A DNA stretch of 13,205 bases from Bacteroidota bacterium. Its GTDB lineage: Bacteria; Bacteroidota; Bacteroidia; Cytophagales; Cyclobacteriaceae. The stretch covers positions 1 through 13,205 of the forward strand of contig JAHEMS010000046.1 in NCBI GenBank assembly GCA_024643595.1, given 5' to 3'. Position numbers and translations under genes: made by a program. Position 1 is the first letter of the stretch. Every line of letters begins with the position of its first letter. The notes beneath the pieces are model-generated. The model had not been told where the DNA came from, ran no database searches, and saw nothing but the letters and a program-made list of their open reading frames with translations. This document shows positions 1-7,915 of this stretch, in pieces.

Positions 1-85
1 GCACTGAATGCTCACCCCGTGCGGGTTTCAAGAGCTTCCGAAGGCAAATCAGAATCTGATACCTTTCACTTACTAACAAACGTAT

Positions 86-110
86 GGCGGATCTGCAAGG
101 CAGATGCGCC
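86..110. repeat. Imperfect inverted repeat (hairpin) upstream of the arginine cluster
   Basis: GGCGGATCTGC (86-96) is followed by AAG and then GCAGATGCGCC (100-110), which is its reverse complement with one mismatch. This gives an 11-bp stem with a 3-nt loop. No T-run follows, so it is not a clear intrinsic terminator, although it could stabilise the 3' end of an upstream transcript. Nine bases (TGGCGGATC, 85-93) recur exactly in the palindromes of the tRNA-remnant repeats near 11902 and 12012, so it may belong to the same dispersed palindrome family. Frame 1 is open from base 1 to a TAA at 121-123. That could be the last 40 codons of a gene cut by the window edge, but I do not recognise the peptide. 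Confidence 0.55.
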
Positions 111-166
111 TGAAGTGCTTTAAATGCATTTCTTTCACATCAATAATTTATTAACTCAGCATTACA

Positions 167-913
167 TTGGAACAAAATATAATTGTCAGAGCAGCTACGG
201 CTGCAGACTCACATTACACGGAAACCATCACGAATGAGATGGCTGAATCAGCCAAAGCAAGAGGTACCGGCATTGCCAAGCGCTCACCTGAATATATTCA
301 AAAGAAAATAGAAGAAGGAAAAGCCGTTATTGCCCTCGCTGCCGATGGCACCTGGGTTGGCTTTTGCTACATCGAAGCCTGGGAGCACGAAAAATATGTT
401 GCCAACTCAGGCCTCATTGTATCACCACCTTTCCGTAAGTCTGGAGTGGCCACCCAAATTAAGCGCAAAGTATTTGAGTTGTCACGGAAGAAATATCCCA
501 ATGCAAAGATCTTCGGATTAACAACAGGATTAGCCGTGATGAAAATCAATTCAGACCTGGGTTATGAACCGGTAACTTATTCAGAGCTCACTACTGACGA
601 AGAGTTCTGGAAAGGATGCCGCAGTTGTGTCAACTTCGATATCCTTACCCTTAAAGAAAGGAAGAATTGCATGTGCACCGCCATGCTCTTCGATCCAGTC
701 GAAGATGGAAAGAAAAAACTAGAGCTCACTAAAACTGTGGTGACTCCTGACGGAGATTTGGAACACCATCGTAAACGCGAGTTTAAAGGAAACTTTAAGT
801 TATTCGAACGTTGGGTTCGTTTCAAACAATTCGTACTTCTGAAAGGATGGAAGAAAAAAGAGGGCGATCAGGGGAAAAAGCCTTCAATACTTAGTTTTTT
901 GTTTTTCTGGTAA
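167..913 (+). CDS. GNAT N-acyltransferase, probable N-acylglutamate synthase (first step of arginine synthesis)
   Basis: GNAT-family acyltransferase of 248 aa. It probably transfers an acyl group (acetyl or succinyl) from CoA to glutamate in the cytosol. The GNAT core spans about residues 5-140, with the acyl-CoA loop FRKSGVAT at 89-96 after the beta-strand GLIVSPP. A cysteine cluster follows: C151-x2-C154-x13-C168-x-C170. The basic C-terminal tail (about 200-240) is rich in Lys and Arg. The start is TTG at 167: the frame has a stop at 152-154 and no ATG comes before the conserved core. There is no Shine-Dalgarno and no strong promoter in front. It lies 11 nt before argG and opens the cluster. 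No classical argA or argJ is present, so this gene is the obvious candidate for the first step. I recall that a GNAT next to argG in Bacteroides was assigned as an N-acylglutamate synthase from mutant fitness data. The GNAT assignment is firm; the substrate is inferred. Confidence 0.8.
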   Translation: MEQNIIVRAATAADSHYTETITNEMAESAKARGTGIAKRSPEYIQKKIEEGKAVIALAADGTWVGFCYIEAWEHEKYVANSGLIVSPPFRKSGVATQIKRKVFELSRKKYPNAKIFGLTTGLAVMKINSDLGYEPVTYSELTTDEEFWKGCRSCVNFDILTLKERKNCMCTAMLFDPVEDGKKKLELTKTVVTPDGDLEHHRKREFKGNFKLFERWVRFKQFVLLKGWKKKEGDQGKKPSILSFLFFW

Positions 914-924
914 TCAATTGGTAG

Positions 925-2127
925 ATGAAGAAAGTTGTTTTAGCATTTAGTGGCGGGTTGGACACCTCCTACTGTGCGATTTATTTGTCAAAAGATCTTG
1001 GCTATGAGGTTCACACGCTAACAGTCAACACCGGTGGATTCAATACGGAAGAGCTGAAGGAAATTGAACAACGTGCCTATAGCCTGGGTGTTGCTTCACA
1101 TAAAACGGTAGATGAAACTAAGAATTATTATAATAAAGTAATCAAGTACCTGGTATTTGGCAACGTCCTGAAAAATGGAACTTATCCACTAAGCGTTAGC
1201 GCCGAGCGAATGTCGCAAGCACTAGCTGCAGCAAACTATGCTAAAGAATTAAATGCAGATGCTGTAGCTCATGGCAGCACTGGTGCCGGCAACGACCAGG
1301 TGCGTTTTGACATGATCATTCAAATCCTACATCCGGGTGCAGAAATCATTACACCTATTCGCGATATGAAACTGAGTCGTGAAGCAGAAATTGATTACTT
1401 GAAATCGAAGGGCGTCGCGTTTAATTCTGAAAAAGCGAAGTACTCTATTAATAAAGGGATATGGGGTACATCTGTAGGTGGTCGTGAAACATTGAATTCG
1501 CTTGGTCAATTGCCAGAAGAAGCGTGGCCTACTCAAGTCTCCAAAAGTGGAAGCGAAGAAGTGAAGCTTGGATTTAATAATGGTGAATTGGATTCCGTTA
1601 ATGGCCAACGTTTTTCCCATCCGGTAGATGCCATTCATCACTTACAAACAATCGCAGGACCTTATGGAATAGGAAGGGATATTCATGTGGGCGATACCAT
1701 CATAGGCATCAAAGGCCGTGTTGGATTTGAGGCCGCGGCCCCGCTGTTGATCATAAAAGCTCATCACGCACTGGAAAAGCATGTTCTTACCAAATGGCAG
1801 TTAAGCTGGAAAGATCAGCTGGCACAATTCTATGGAAACTGGCTACACGAGGGCCAATACCTCGATCCAATTATGCGTGACATGGAAGCATTCCTGACCA
1901 GCTCACAACAAAATGTAACAGGAGAGGTTTCAATCACACTTTACCCCTATCGCTATCAACTCAATGGCATCGAATCAAAATATGATCTCATGTCGGCAAA
2001 GTTTGGAAAGTATGGCGAGATGAATCTGGGATGGACAGCTGATGATGTGAAAGGATTTACCAAAATTTTTGGAAATCAAGTAGCGATTTACCATCAGGTA
2101 AATCAAGAAGCAGACAGTGGTAAATAA
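925..2127 (+). CDS. argG: Argininosuccinate synthase
   Basis: Cytosolic enzyme joining citrulline and aspartate with ATP to give argininosuccinate, AMP and PPi, the penultimate step to arginine. The N-terminal ATP-pyrophosphatase P-loop SGGLDTS is at residues 9-15 in the context VLAFSGGLDTS. YPLSVSAER (87-95) and HGSTGAGNDQVRFD (116-129) are the expected nucleotide- and citrulline/aspartate-site segments. The C-terminal part (about 180-395) matches the synthetase/multimerisation domain by length and order. At 400 aa it fits the roughly 400-aa bacterial form and not the longer E. coli type. The ATG at 925 directly starts the conserved MKKVVLAFSGG sequence and sits 11 nt after the GNAT gene, so the two are probably co-transcribed. 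A 70-nt gap separates it from argC. Nothing is truncated. Confidence 0.95.
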   Translation: MKKVVLAFSGGLDTSYCAIYLSKDLGYEVHTLTVNTGGFNTEELKEIEQRAYSLGVASHKTVDETKNYYNKVIKYLVFGNVLKNGTYPLSVSAERMSQALAAANYAKELNADAVAHGSTGAGNDQVRFDMIIQILHPGAEIITPIRDMKLSREAEIDYLKSKGVAFNSEKAKYSINKGIWGTSVGGRETLNSLGQLPEEAWPTQVSKSGSEEVKLGFNNGELDSVNGQRFSHPVDAIHHLQTIAGPYGIGRDIHVGDTIIGIKGRVGFEAAAPLLIIKAHHALEKHVLTKWQLSWKDQLAQFYGNWLHEGQYLDPIMRDMEAFLTSSQQNVTGEVSITLYPYRYQLNGIESKYDLMSAKFGKYGEMNLGWTADDVKGFTKIFGNQVAIYHQVNQEADSGK

Positions 2128-2197
2128 AAAATAGAAAAGTTTAAAGTCGGAAGCGACTGGTCCTAACTCTAGACTTCTCCTATTAACAGAATATATT

Positions 2198-3169
2198 ATG
2201 AAAATACATGCTGGAATAATTGGTGGTGCCGGGTATACGGGAGGAGAAACATTACGCCTGCTATTAATTCATCCCGAGGTAGAAGTTGCTTTTGTTCAGA
2301 GTAGAAGCCAGGCAGGAAAACCAGTAACCGTCACCCATTCAGATCTTATTGGAGAAACGGATTTGATTTACACTTCAGATTATAAGCAAGAAGTGGATGT
2401 CCTCTTTTTATGCCTCAGTCATGGTGAAAGCAGGAAACTTTTGAATGAGCTAAATTTTCCATCTACCACAAAAATTATTGATCTTGGAAATGATTTTCGC
2501 CTGGGCGACAAAGCTGGAGATCGTGTGTTTGTTTATGGACTACCCGAATTTCAGCGTGATCAAATCAGGCAGGCGACAAACATTGCCAACCCAGGATGTT
2601 TCGCTACCACGATTCAGTTAGGACTGTTACCTTTAGCAAAAGCAGGATTGCTTAAAGAAGTGCATACTACGGGGATCACGGGATCTACCGGCGCCGGACA
2701 GAAATTGCAAGACTCAACTCATTTTACCTGGCGGGCAAATAATATTTCTGCCTATAAAACTTTAACCCATCAGCATTTAGGCGAGATCAATCAAACGTTG
2801 CGCAGTCTGCAACCCGGTTATTCCGATGGTGTAAATTTTGTGCCTTGGCGTGGCGATTTCACAAGGGGAATTTTTGTCACTTCAGTGGTTGCTTGCTCAC
2901 TTAGTCTTGATGAAGTTAACTCTCTTTACAAAAAATTCTATTCTTCACATCCATTCACACATGTGATGGACAAGATGATCGATCTTAAGCAAGTGGTCAA
3001 TACCAACAAATGTCTGATCCATTTAGAAAAAGTGGGGAACAACCTTGCTATTCATTCTGTAACTGATAACTTACTAAAAGGAGCTAGCGGACAAGCTGTT
3101 CAGAACATGAATTTGATGTTTGGCTTTGAAGAAGCAGCAGGTTTAAAATTAAAAAGTACAGTTTTTTAA
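2198..3169 (+). CDS. argC: N-acyl-gamma-glutamyl-phosphate reductase
   Basis: NADPH-dependent reduction of N-acylglutamyl phosphate to the semialdehyde, the third pathway step. The Rossmann nucleotide loop GGAGYTGGE is at residues 9-17. The active-site nucleophile is C134 in NPGCFATT (131-138). The catalytic His is probably in HQHLGEI (191-197). GSTGAG (162-167) and VPWRGDFTRGIF (215-226) are typical of the dimerisation/catalytic domain. At 323 aa it is intact and close to the shorter ArgC type. The ATG at 2198 begins right at the conserved first beta-strand. Whether the natural substrate is acetyl- or succinyl-glutamyl phosphate cannot be read from this protein. It stands between argG (70 nt before) and argD (75 nt after), with no terminator on either side. 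Confidence 0.95.
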   Translation: MKIHAGIIGGAGYTGGETLRLLLIHPEVEVAFVQSRSQAGKPVTVTHSDLIGETDLIYTSDYKQEVDVLFLCLSHGESRKLLNELNFPSTTKIIDLGNDFRLGDKAGDRVFVYGLPEFQRDQIRQATNIANPGCFATTIQLGLLPLAKAGLLKEVHTTGITGSTGAGQKLQDSTHFTWRANNISAYKTLTHQHLGEINQTLRSLQPGYSDGVNFVPWRGDFTRGIFVTSVVACSLSLDEVNSLYKKFYSSHPFTHVMDKMIDLKQVVNTNKCLIHLEKVGNNLAIHSVTDNLLKGASGQAVQNMNLMFGFEEAAGLKLKSTVF

Positions 3170-3244
3170 AATCATTTTTTAACAGGGCCAAAAGGCTACA
3201 TATCGAGTGGTCTTTATGTTCAGGTTGGCAGTAAACACAATACG

Positions 3245-4381
3245 ATGAAGTTATTCGATGTATATCCATTGTTTCCCATTGAGCCAGTTAAAGCCAAAGG
3301 CTCTTGGTTATGGGACAGTGAAGGAAAAAAATATTTGGATCTATATGGAGGCCATGCTGTAATTTCAATTGGCCACAATCATCCACAGTTTGTTGAAGCG
3401 TTAAAGAATCAACTGGATAAAATCAGCTTTTACTCGAATAGCGTAAAGAATTCACTTCAGGAAAAACTGGCAGACAAATTAGGGCAGCTTTCCGGCTATC
3501 CAGATCATCAGCTTTTTCTCTGTAATTCAGGAGCAGAAGCCAATGAAAACGCCCTGAAACTATCATCCTTTATAAACGGAAGAAAAAAAATTATTGCTTT
3601 TAAAAAAGCATTCCATGGCCGAACCTCGGGTGCCGTTGCTGCAACTGATAATCCTAAAATTGTAGCTCCCTTTAATGCCGGTCATGATATTGTGTTTCTC
3701 CCGATGAATGACGAAAATGCATTTATTGAAGCTATTGACAATAAAATTGCAGCGGTTATTATCGAAGGAATTCAGGGTGTCGGTGGTATTCAGTTGCCTG
3801 ATGATTCTTTCCTAAAGTTAATTTCTACTAAATGTAAGGAAACCGGTGCCCTACTAATTCTTGATGAAGTTCAGTCCGGCTATGGTCGATCCGGAAAATT
3901 CTTTGCTCATCAATACGCAGGCATTGAAGCTGATCTGATTACCATCGCTAAAGGAATGGGTAATGGTTTTCCAGTTGGTGGCGTTCTTATTCACCCGGAT
4001 ATCAAACCCTGGAGCGGAATGCTGGGCACTACATTTGGAGGCAACTACCTTGCTTGTGCTGCCTCATTAGCTGTTCTGGAAGTTATTGAGGAAGAAAAAC
4101 TGATACAAAATGCCGCTTACCTTGGGGACTACCTGATGCAACAGCTCCGATCATTTGAATCAATCACAGAAGTGAGAGGTAAAGGGTTGATGATTGGATT
4201 TGATTTACCTGAATCACTTGCTTCATTAAGAAAAGATTTATTATTCAAACATCATATCTTTACCGGGGAAGCAAAGCCTAATACGGTGCGGCTTCTTCCA
4301 TCGCTGGCGTTAAAAAAAGAAGAAGCAGATTTATTGCTGGAAGCATTAACTATTGAATTAAACCAGACCGTTCACTCATGA
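3245..4381 (+). CDS. argD: N-acetyl/N-succinylornithine aminotransferase
   Basis: PLP-dependent class III aminotransferase of 378 aa. It converts the N-acylglutamate semialdehyde to N-acylornithine using glutamate as amino donor. NSGAEAN (94-100) is the cofactor phosphate-binding segment. FHGRTSGA (123-130) is typical of the family. D207 in LDEVQSGYGRSG contacts the pyridine nitrogen, and K236 in TIAKGMGNGFPVG forms the Schiff base. TTFGGN is the usual downstream phosphate-contacting motif. The start at ATG 3245 leaves the usual short N-terminus. Its TGA stop overlaps the ATG of argF' (ATGA at 4378-4381), so the two are probably translationally coupled. The family also includes ornithine and lysine-pathway aminotransferases, but the context settles the role in arginine synthesis. 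Confidence 0.94.
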   Translation: MKLFDVYPLFPIEPVKAKGSWLWDSEGKKYLDLYGGHAVISIGHNHPQFVEALKNQLDKISFYSNSVKNSLQEKLADKLGQLSGYPDHQLFLCNSGAEANENALKLSSFINGRKKIIAFKKAFHGRTSGAVAATDNPKIVAPFNAGHDIVFLPMNDENAFIEAIDNKIAAVIIEGIQGVGGIQLPDDSFLKLISTKCKETGALLILDEVQSGYGRSGKFFAHQYAGIEADLITIAKGMGNGFPVGGVLIHPDIKPWSGMLGTTFGGNYLACAASLAVLEVIEEEKLIQNAAYLGDYLMQQLRSFESITEVRGKGLMIGFDLPESLASLRKDLLFKHHIFTGEAKPNTVRLLPSLALKKEEADLLLEALTIELNQTVHS

Positions 4382-5331
4382 AGCACTTTCTGTCGGTAAA
4401 TGAAGTAACTAATCTTGCTGATCTAGTGACTTCTGCCTTGGCTTACAAGGCTGATCCGTTCAAGGATAACCATCTTGGCTACCGAAAGCGATTGGGAATG
4501 CTCTTTCTCAACCCAAGCATGCGCACCCGCATTAGTACCCAAATAGCCGCAAAGAACCTGGGTATGGACGCGGTTGTTTTTAATGTGGGTCAGGATGGCT
4601 GGACACTGGAATTTGAAGACGAAGCAATCATGAGTGGTACTACCGTTGAGCATGTGAAAGAAGCTGCTCCGGTACTGGGAAAGTACTTTGATATCCTGGG
4701 CGTGCGCACCTTTCCATCGCTGAAAAATAAAGAAGAAGACTATAGCGAATTATATATCCATCAGTTTATTAAATATGCGGGCGTACCTATTTTAAGTTTA
4801 GAGAGTTCTACTCTCCATCCTATGCAAAGCCTTACGGATATCATCACCATACAGGAAGTATTTAAAGAAAAACGTAAACCCAAAATCGTGCTGACCTGGG
4901 CCCCGCATGTTAAAGCGTTGCCTCAATGTGTGGCCAACAGTTTTGCGCAATGGATTACTGCTTGGGGAGATGCTGAGTTTGTAATCACCCATCCTGAAGA
5001 CTATGAACTTGACAACAGGTTTACCAATAGTGCCGCCATTACACATAATCAGAATGAAGCACTGAAAGATGCCGACTTTGTTTATGTAAAAAACTGGAGC
5101 ACCTATACTGACTATGGAAAAATTTATTGTAATGATCCGACATGGATGCTTACTCAAGAAAAACTTGCTGCCACTAAAAACGCAAAGGTGATGCATTGTC
5201 TACCGGTCAGAAGAAACGTAGAACTTAGCGATGAAATCCTTGATGGAGCCAATAGTTTGGTCGTTCAGCAGGCTGGCAATCGGGTATGGGCGGCGCAAGC
5301 GGTATTGGCAGAATTATTGAAATCAATATAG
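4378..5331 (+). CDS. argF': N-acylornithine carbamoyltransferase, probably N-succinylornithine-specific
   Basis: Transfers the carbamoyl group of carbamoyl phosphate to an N-acylated ornithine to give N-acylcitrulline. SMRTR at residues 47-51 replaces the STRTR of ordinary ornithine carbamoyltransferase and is the hallmark of the acetyl/succinyl-ornithine group. HPMQSLTD (147-154) and HCLPVRRN (273-280) complete the active site. From recalled family work, residue 92 of the Xanthomonas acetylornithine enzyme is Glu, whereas residue 90 of the Bacteroides fragilis succinylornithine enzyme is Pro, and small or hydrophobic replacements switch the preference to succinyl. The aligned position here, in SGTTVEH, is V90, so N-succinylornithine is the likelier substrate. 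At 317 aa it is intact. It overlaps argD by 4 nt and lies 29 nt before argB. The family call is firm; the succinyl preference is inferred. Confidence 0.92.
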   Translation: MKHFLSVNEVTNLADLVTSALAYKADPFKDNHLGYRKRLGMLFLNPSMRTRISTQIAAKNLGMDAVVFNVGQDGWTLEFEDEAIMSGTTVEHVKEAAPVLGKYFDILGVRTFPSLKNKEEDYSELYIHQFIKYAGVPILSLESSTLHPMQSLTDIITIQEVFKEKRKPKIVLTWAPHVKALPQCVANSFAQWITAWGDAEFVITHPEDYELDNRFTNSAAITHNQNEALKDADFVYVKNWSTYTDYGKIYCNDPTWMLTQEKLAATKNAKVMHCLPVRRNVELSDEILDGANSLVVQQAGNRVWAAQAVLAELLKSI

Positions 5332-5360
5332 GTAATCAGAAGAAGGTTATTGAACGATTT

Positions 5361-6152
5361 ATGAATAAACTATATATCATTAAGATCGGGGGTAACGTGT
5401 TGGATGATGAGAAAGCGTTAAAAAGTTTTTTGAAAGACTTCGCTTCCATTCAGGCTCCCAAAATATTAATTCATGGTGGAGGAAAGATAGCGACTAAACT
5501 GGGAGAACAGCTTGGAATCAAATCCAATTACGTGAAAGGAAGGCGCATCACCGATGCAGCAACGCTAGATTTGGTGACGATGGTATATGGGGGTTTAGTG
5601 AACAAACAAATTGTTGCTTCCTTACAGGCAAATCATTGCAACGCAATGGGAGTAACCGGTGCAGATGGAAATCTGATAAACGCGGTAAAGCGACCAGTCG
5701 GTGAAGTAGACTATGGTTTTGTAGGTGACATCACCCCTGAAAGTGTAAACAGCACGTTGCTTTATTTCCTCCTGAAACAAAATATTATTCCAATTTTTGC
5801 ACCGCTTACTCACGCCAATGGTGTAATGCTGAATACCAATGCAGACACCATTGCATCCGTTTTAGCCGTCTCGTTAAGCAAACATTTCGATGTGCGATTA
5901 ATTTTCTGTTTCGAAAAACAAGGGGTATTGATGGATGTTGACAAGGAAAATTCTGTTATTCCTACCCTCAATCAATCATTATATAAAGAATTGCTAACCA
6001 AAGGTTCATTTCATGATGGCATACTTCCAAAACTGGAAAATGCATTTAATGCGATTCAATCCGGAGTTAAAGAAGTACTTATTGGTGAACACACGAACCT
6101 GCTGGCAAACACTGGCTATGACACAAAGGGGACATTGATTACTCATTCATGA
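5361..6152 (+). CDS. argB: N-acetyl/N-succinylglutamate kinase
   Basis: Amino acid kinase of 263 aa that phosphorylates the gamma-carboxylate of N-acylglutamate with ATP, the second pathway step. The ATP phosphate-binding K8 lies in IIKIGGN. HGGGK (38-42) is the glycine-rich loop, and R61 in VKGRRITDAAT contacts the substrate carboxylate. LNTNADT carries N158 and D162, matching the E. coli residues in spacing, and K223 in LPKLENAF is the second phosphate lysine. I chose ATG 5361 because it begins directly at the first kinase beta-strand. An in-frame ATG at 5286 would add 25 unconserved residues overlapping argF'. The protein lacks the extra N-terminal helix of arginine-inhibited hexameric kinases, so direct feedback inhibition is less likely. 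The stop overlaps the argE start (ATGA, 6149-6152). Confidence 0.93.
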   Translation: MNKLYIIKIGGNVLDDEKALKSFLKDFASIQAPKILIHGGGKIATKLGEQLGIKSNYVKGRRITDAATLDLVTMVYGGLVNKQIVASLQANHCNAMGVTGADGNLINAVKRPVGEVDYGFVGDITPESVNSTLLYFLLKQNIIPIFAPLTHANGVMLNTNADTIASVLAVSLSKHFDVRLIFCFEKQGVLMDVDKENSVIPTLNQSLYKELLTKGSFHDGILPKLENAFNAIQSGVKEVLIGEHTNLLANTGYDTKGTLITHS

Positions 6153-7210
6153 GGGAACACTTACCAAATATCGCGCTGGAGCTGCTGCAACAATTAATAT
6201 CAATTCCGTCATTTAGCAAAGAAGAGGATAAGACAGCAAATTTATTGATGGGCTTTTTTAAGTTTCACGGAATGGAAGCCTACCGGAAGGGAAATAACGT
6301 TTGGGCTAAAAATAAATTCTTCGATACAACTAAACCAACCATCCTTCTCAACTCTCATCATGATACGGTGAAACCCAACCCAGGCTATACGCGAAATCCA
6401 TACTCGGCGGATATCGAAAACGGCAAACTTTACGGATTAGGAAGCAATGATGCTGGTGGACCATTGGTTTCTTTGATAATGACTTTTTTCTATTTCTACA
6501 ATCAGCAAAATCTCAAAAACAACCTGGTTATTGCCGCTACAGCAGAAGAAGAAATATCGGGAGTAAATGGCATTGAAATGATCTGGAACGAACTACCAAA
6601 AATTGATTTTGCTGTTGTCGGAGAACCTACACTAACTGATATAGCTGTAGCTGAAAAGGGTCTATTGGTCTTGGATTGCCTTGCAAAAGGGAAGGCTGGT
6701 CATGCTGCACGTGAAGAAGGTGTGAACGCGATCTATAAAGCGCTGAAAGACATTGAATGGTTTCGAAATTACCAGTTCCCCAAAATTTCCGATTCATTGG
6801 GGAGTGTAAAAATGTCGGTAACAGTGATCCAGTCGGGTCAGGCACATAACCAGGTTCCAGCCGAATGCAAATTCACCGTAGATGTGAGAGTAACTGATGT
6901 TTATACGCTTGAAGAAGTATTGGAAATAATAAATCGTCATGTTACCTGTGAAGTGGCGCCTCGCTCTCTGCGATTGCGATCATCCGGTGTACCCGAGGAT
7001 CACGCCCTGGTGCTTGCGGCTAAATCCCTGGGAAAAAATTTGTACGGTTCCCCTACTACTTCCGACCAGGCTTTAATACCGGTTCCTTCAATAAAGATGG
7101 GGCCCGGTGATTCAGCCCGATCACACAGCGCGGACGAATTTATCTTTACAAAAGAAATTGAAGAAGGAATTGAATCGTATATTTCGCTTCTCGAAAAAAT
7201 AATTCTATGA
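6149..7210 (+). CDS. argE: M20 deacylase, probable N-acylcitrulline deacylase
   Basis: M20-family metal-dependent amidohydrolase of 353 aa. In pathways using an acylornithine carbamoyltransferase, this protein removes the acyl group from N-acylcitrulline to give citrulline, so that is the expected substrate here, not N-acetylornithine. Likely metal ligands and catalytic residues are visible: H70/H71-D72 in LNSHHDT, D101 in GSNDAGG, the glutamate pair in TAEEEISG (133-135), E159 in VVGEPT and H326 in DSARSHSADEF. The middle segment from about 170 to 280, with GKAGHAAR, is the dimerisation lid domain. GKAGHAAR has the small-residue HAAR form of the family's usual GxxxHxxx motif. It overlaps both argB and nudK by 4 nt. 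M20 enzymes vary widely in substrate, so specificity rests on neighbours. Confidence 0.9.
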   Translation: MREHLPNIALELLQQLISIPSFSKEEDKTANLLMGFFKFHGMEAYRKGNNVWAKNKFFDTTKPTILLNSHHDTVKPNPGYTRNPYSADIENGKLYGLGSNDAGGPLVSLIMTFFYFYNQQNLKNNLVIAATAEEEISGVNGIEMIWNELPKIDFAVVGEPTLTDIAVAEKGLLVLDCLAKGKAGHAAREEGVNAIYKALKDIEWFRNYQFPKISDSLGSVKMSVTVIQSGQAHNQVPAECKFTVDVRVTDVYTLEEVLEIINRHVTCEVAPRSLRLRSSGVPEDHALVLAAKSLGKNLYGSPTTSDQALIPVPSIKMGPGDSARSHSADEFIFTKEIEEGIESYISLLEKIIL

Positions 7211-7779
7211 ATGATCGTGTGCAAATTTTAAAAACAGAAATCCTTTCTGACAATTGGTACACGTTAAAAAAGATCACATTCAATTACCTAAAAAAAAACG
7301 GAACCTGGTCGCAACAAAGCCGGGAAACATATGATCGTGGGAATGGCGCTACCATTTTAATGTATAATCTGGATAAAAAAACGGTAATACTTACCAGGCA
7401 ATTCCGTATGCCCACTTATGTTAATGGAAATCCAGATGGATTATTGATAGAGGCATGTGCAGGATTGCTCGATCAGGACAATGCAGAAGAGTGCATTCGG
7501 AGGGAAACGGAAGAAGAAACCGGATTTACATTAAAAGATATTAAGAAAGTATTCGAGGCATACATGTCACCTGGTTCTGTTACGGAACTTTTATTCTTTT
7601 TCATAGCCGAATATTCGAATGATATGAGAACCTCCACCGGAGGAGGCGTTGACAATGAAGATATTGAGGTACTGGAATTGCCTTTCAAAAAGGCATTAGC
7701 GTTGATGGAGTCCGGGGAGATTAAAGATGGCAAGACCATCTTGTTACTTCAATACATGAAACTTCACCAAATTCTTTAA
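7207..7779 (+). CDS. nudK: NUDIX hydrolase, NudK (GDP-mannose pyrophosphatase) type
   Basis: NUDIX hydrolase of 190 aa, almost the same length as E. coli NudK, which splits GDP-mannose to GMP and mannose 1-phosphate and also acts on other nucleotide sugars. The Nudix box is at 86-107 and ends in RETEEETGF, with the slightly shortened spacing after the first glycine that NudK shows. Flanking signatures also fit: TRQFRMPTYVNGN (63-75), EACAGLLD (82-89) and YMSPGSVTELLFFFIAEYS (119-137). It overlaps argE by ATGA, so it should be translated together with the arginine enzymes, yet it has no known arginine step. A 136-nt gap separates it from argH. It could be a passenger, or it could act on a nucleotide by-product. 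The NudK assignment is strong; the biological substrate in this host is not shown. Confidence 0.88.
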   Translation: MNDRVQILKTEILSDNWYTLKKITFNYLKKNGTWSQQSRETYDRGNGATILMYNLDKKTVILTRQFRMPTYVNGNPDGLLIEACAGLLDQDNAEECIRRETEEETGFTLKDIKKVFEAYMSPGSVTELLFFFIAEYSNDMRTSTGGGVDNEDIEVLELPFKKALALMESGEIKDGKTILLLQYMKLHQIL

Positions 7780-7915
7780 AGAAATTCAAATGGCAATACC
7801 TATTACCTATGATCAACAATAAACTTCGCGTAACTTGGTAGCCTACTATTCAGTTTTTCCAATGATGGTGAATCCATTAAGGTCTAAAACACGATAGTTA
7901 ATTAGAGGTACTTTT

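Noticed and set aside
1..123. Frame 1 open from the window start to TAA at 121-123, possibly the C-terminus of an upstream gene
   Set aside because: Only 40 codons are visible, the last part runs through the inverted repeat at 86-110, and the peptide matches nothing I recognise, so I did not call it as a gene.
5286..5360. N-terminal extension of argB from the ATG at 5286
   Set aside because: The 25 extra residues overlap the end of argF' in another frame, and the conserved kinase strand starts at the ATG at 5361.
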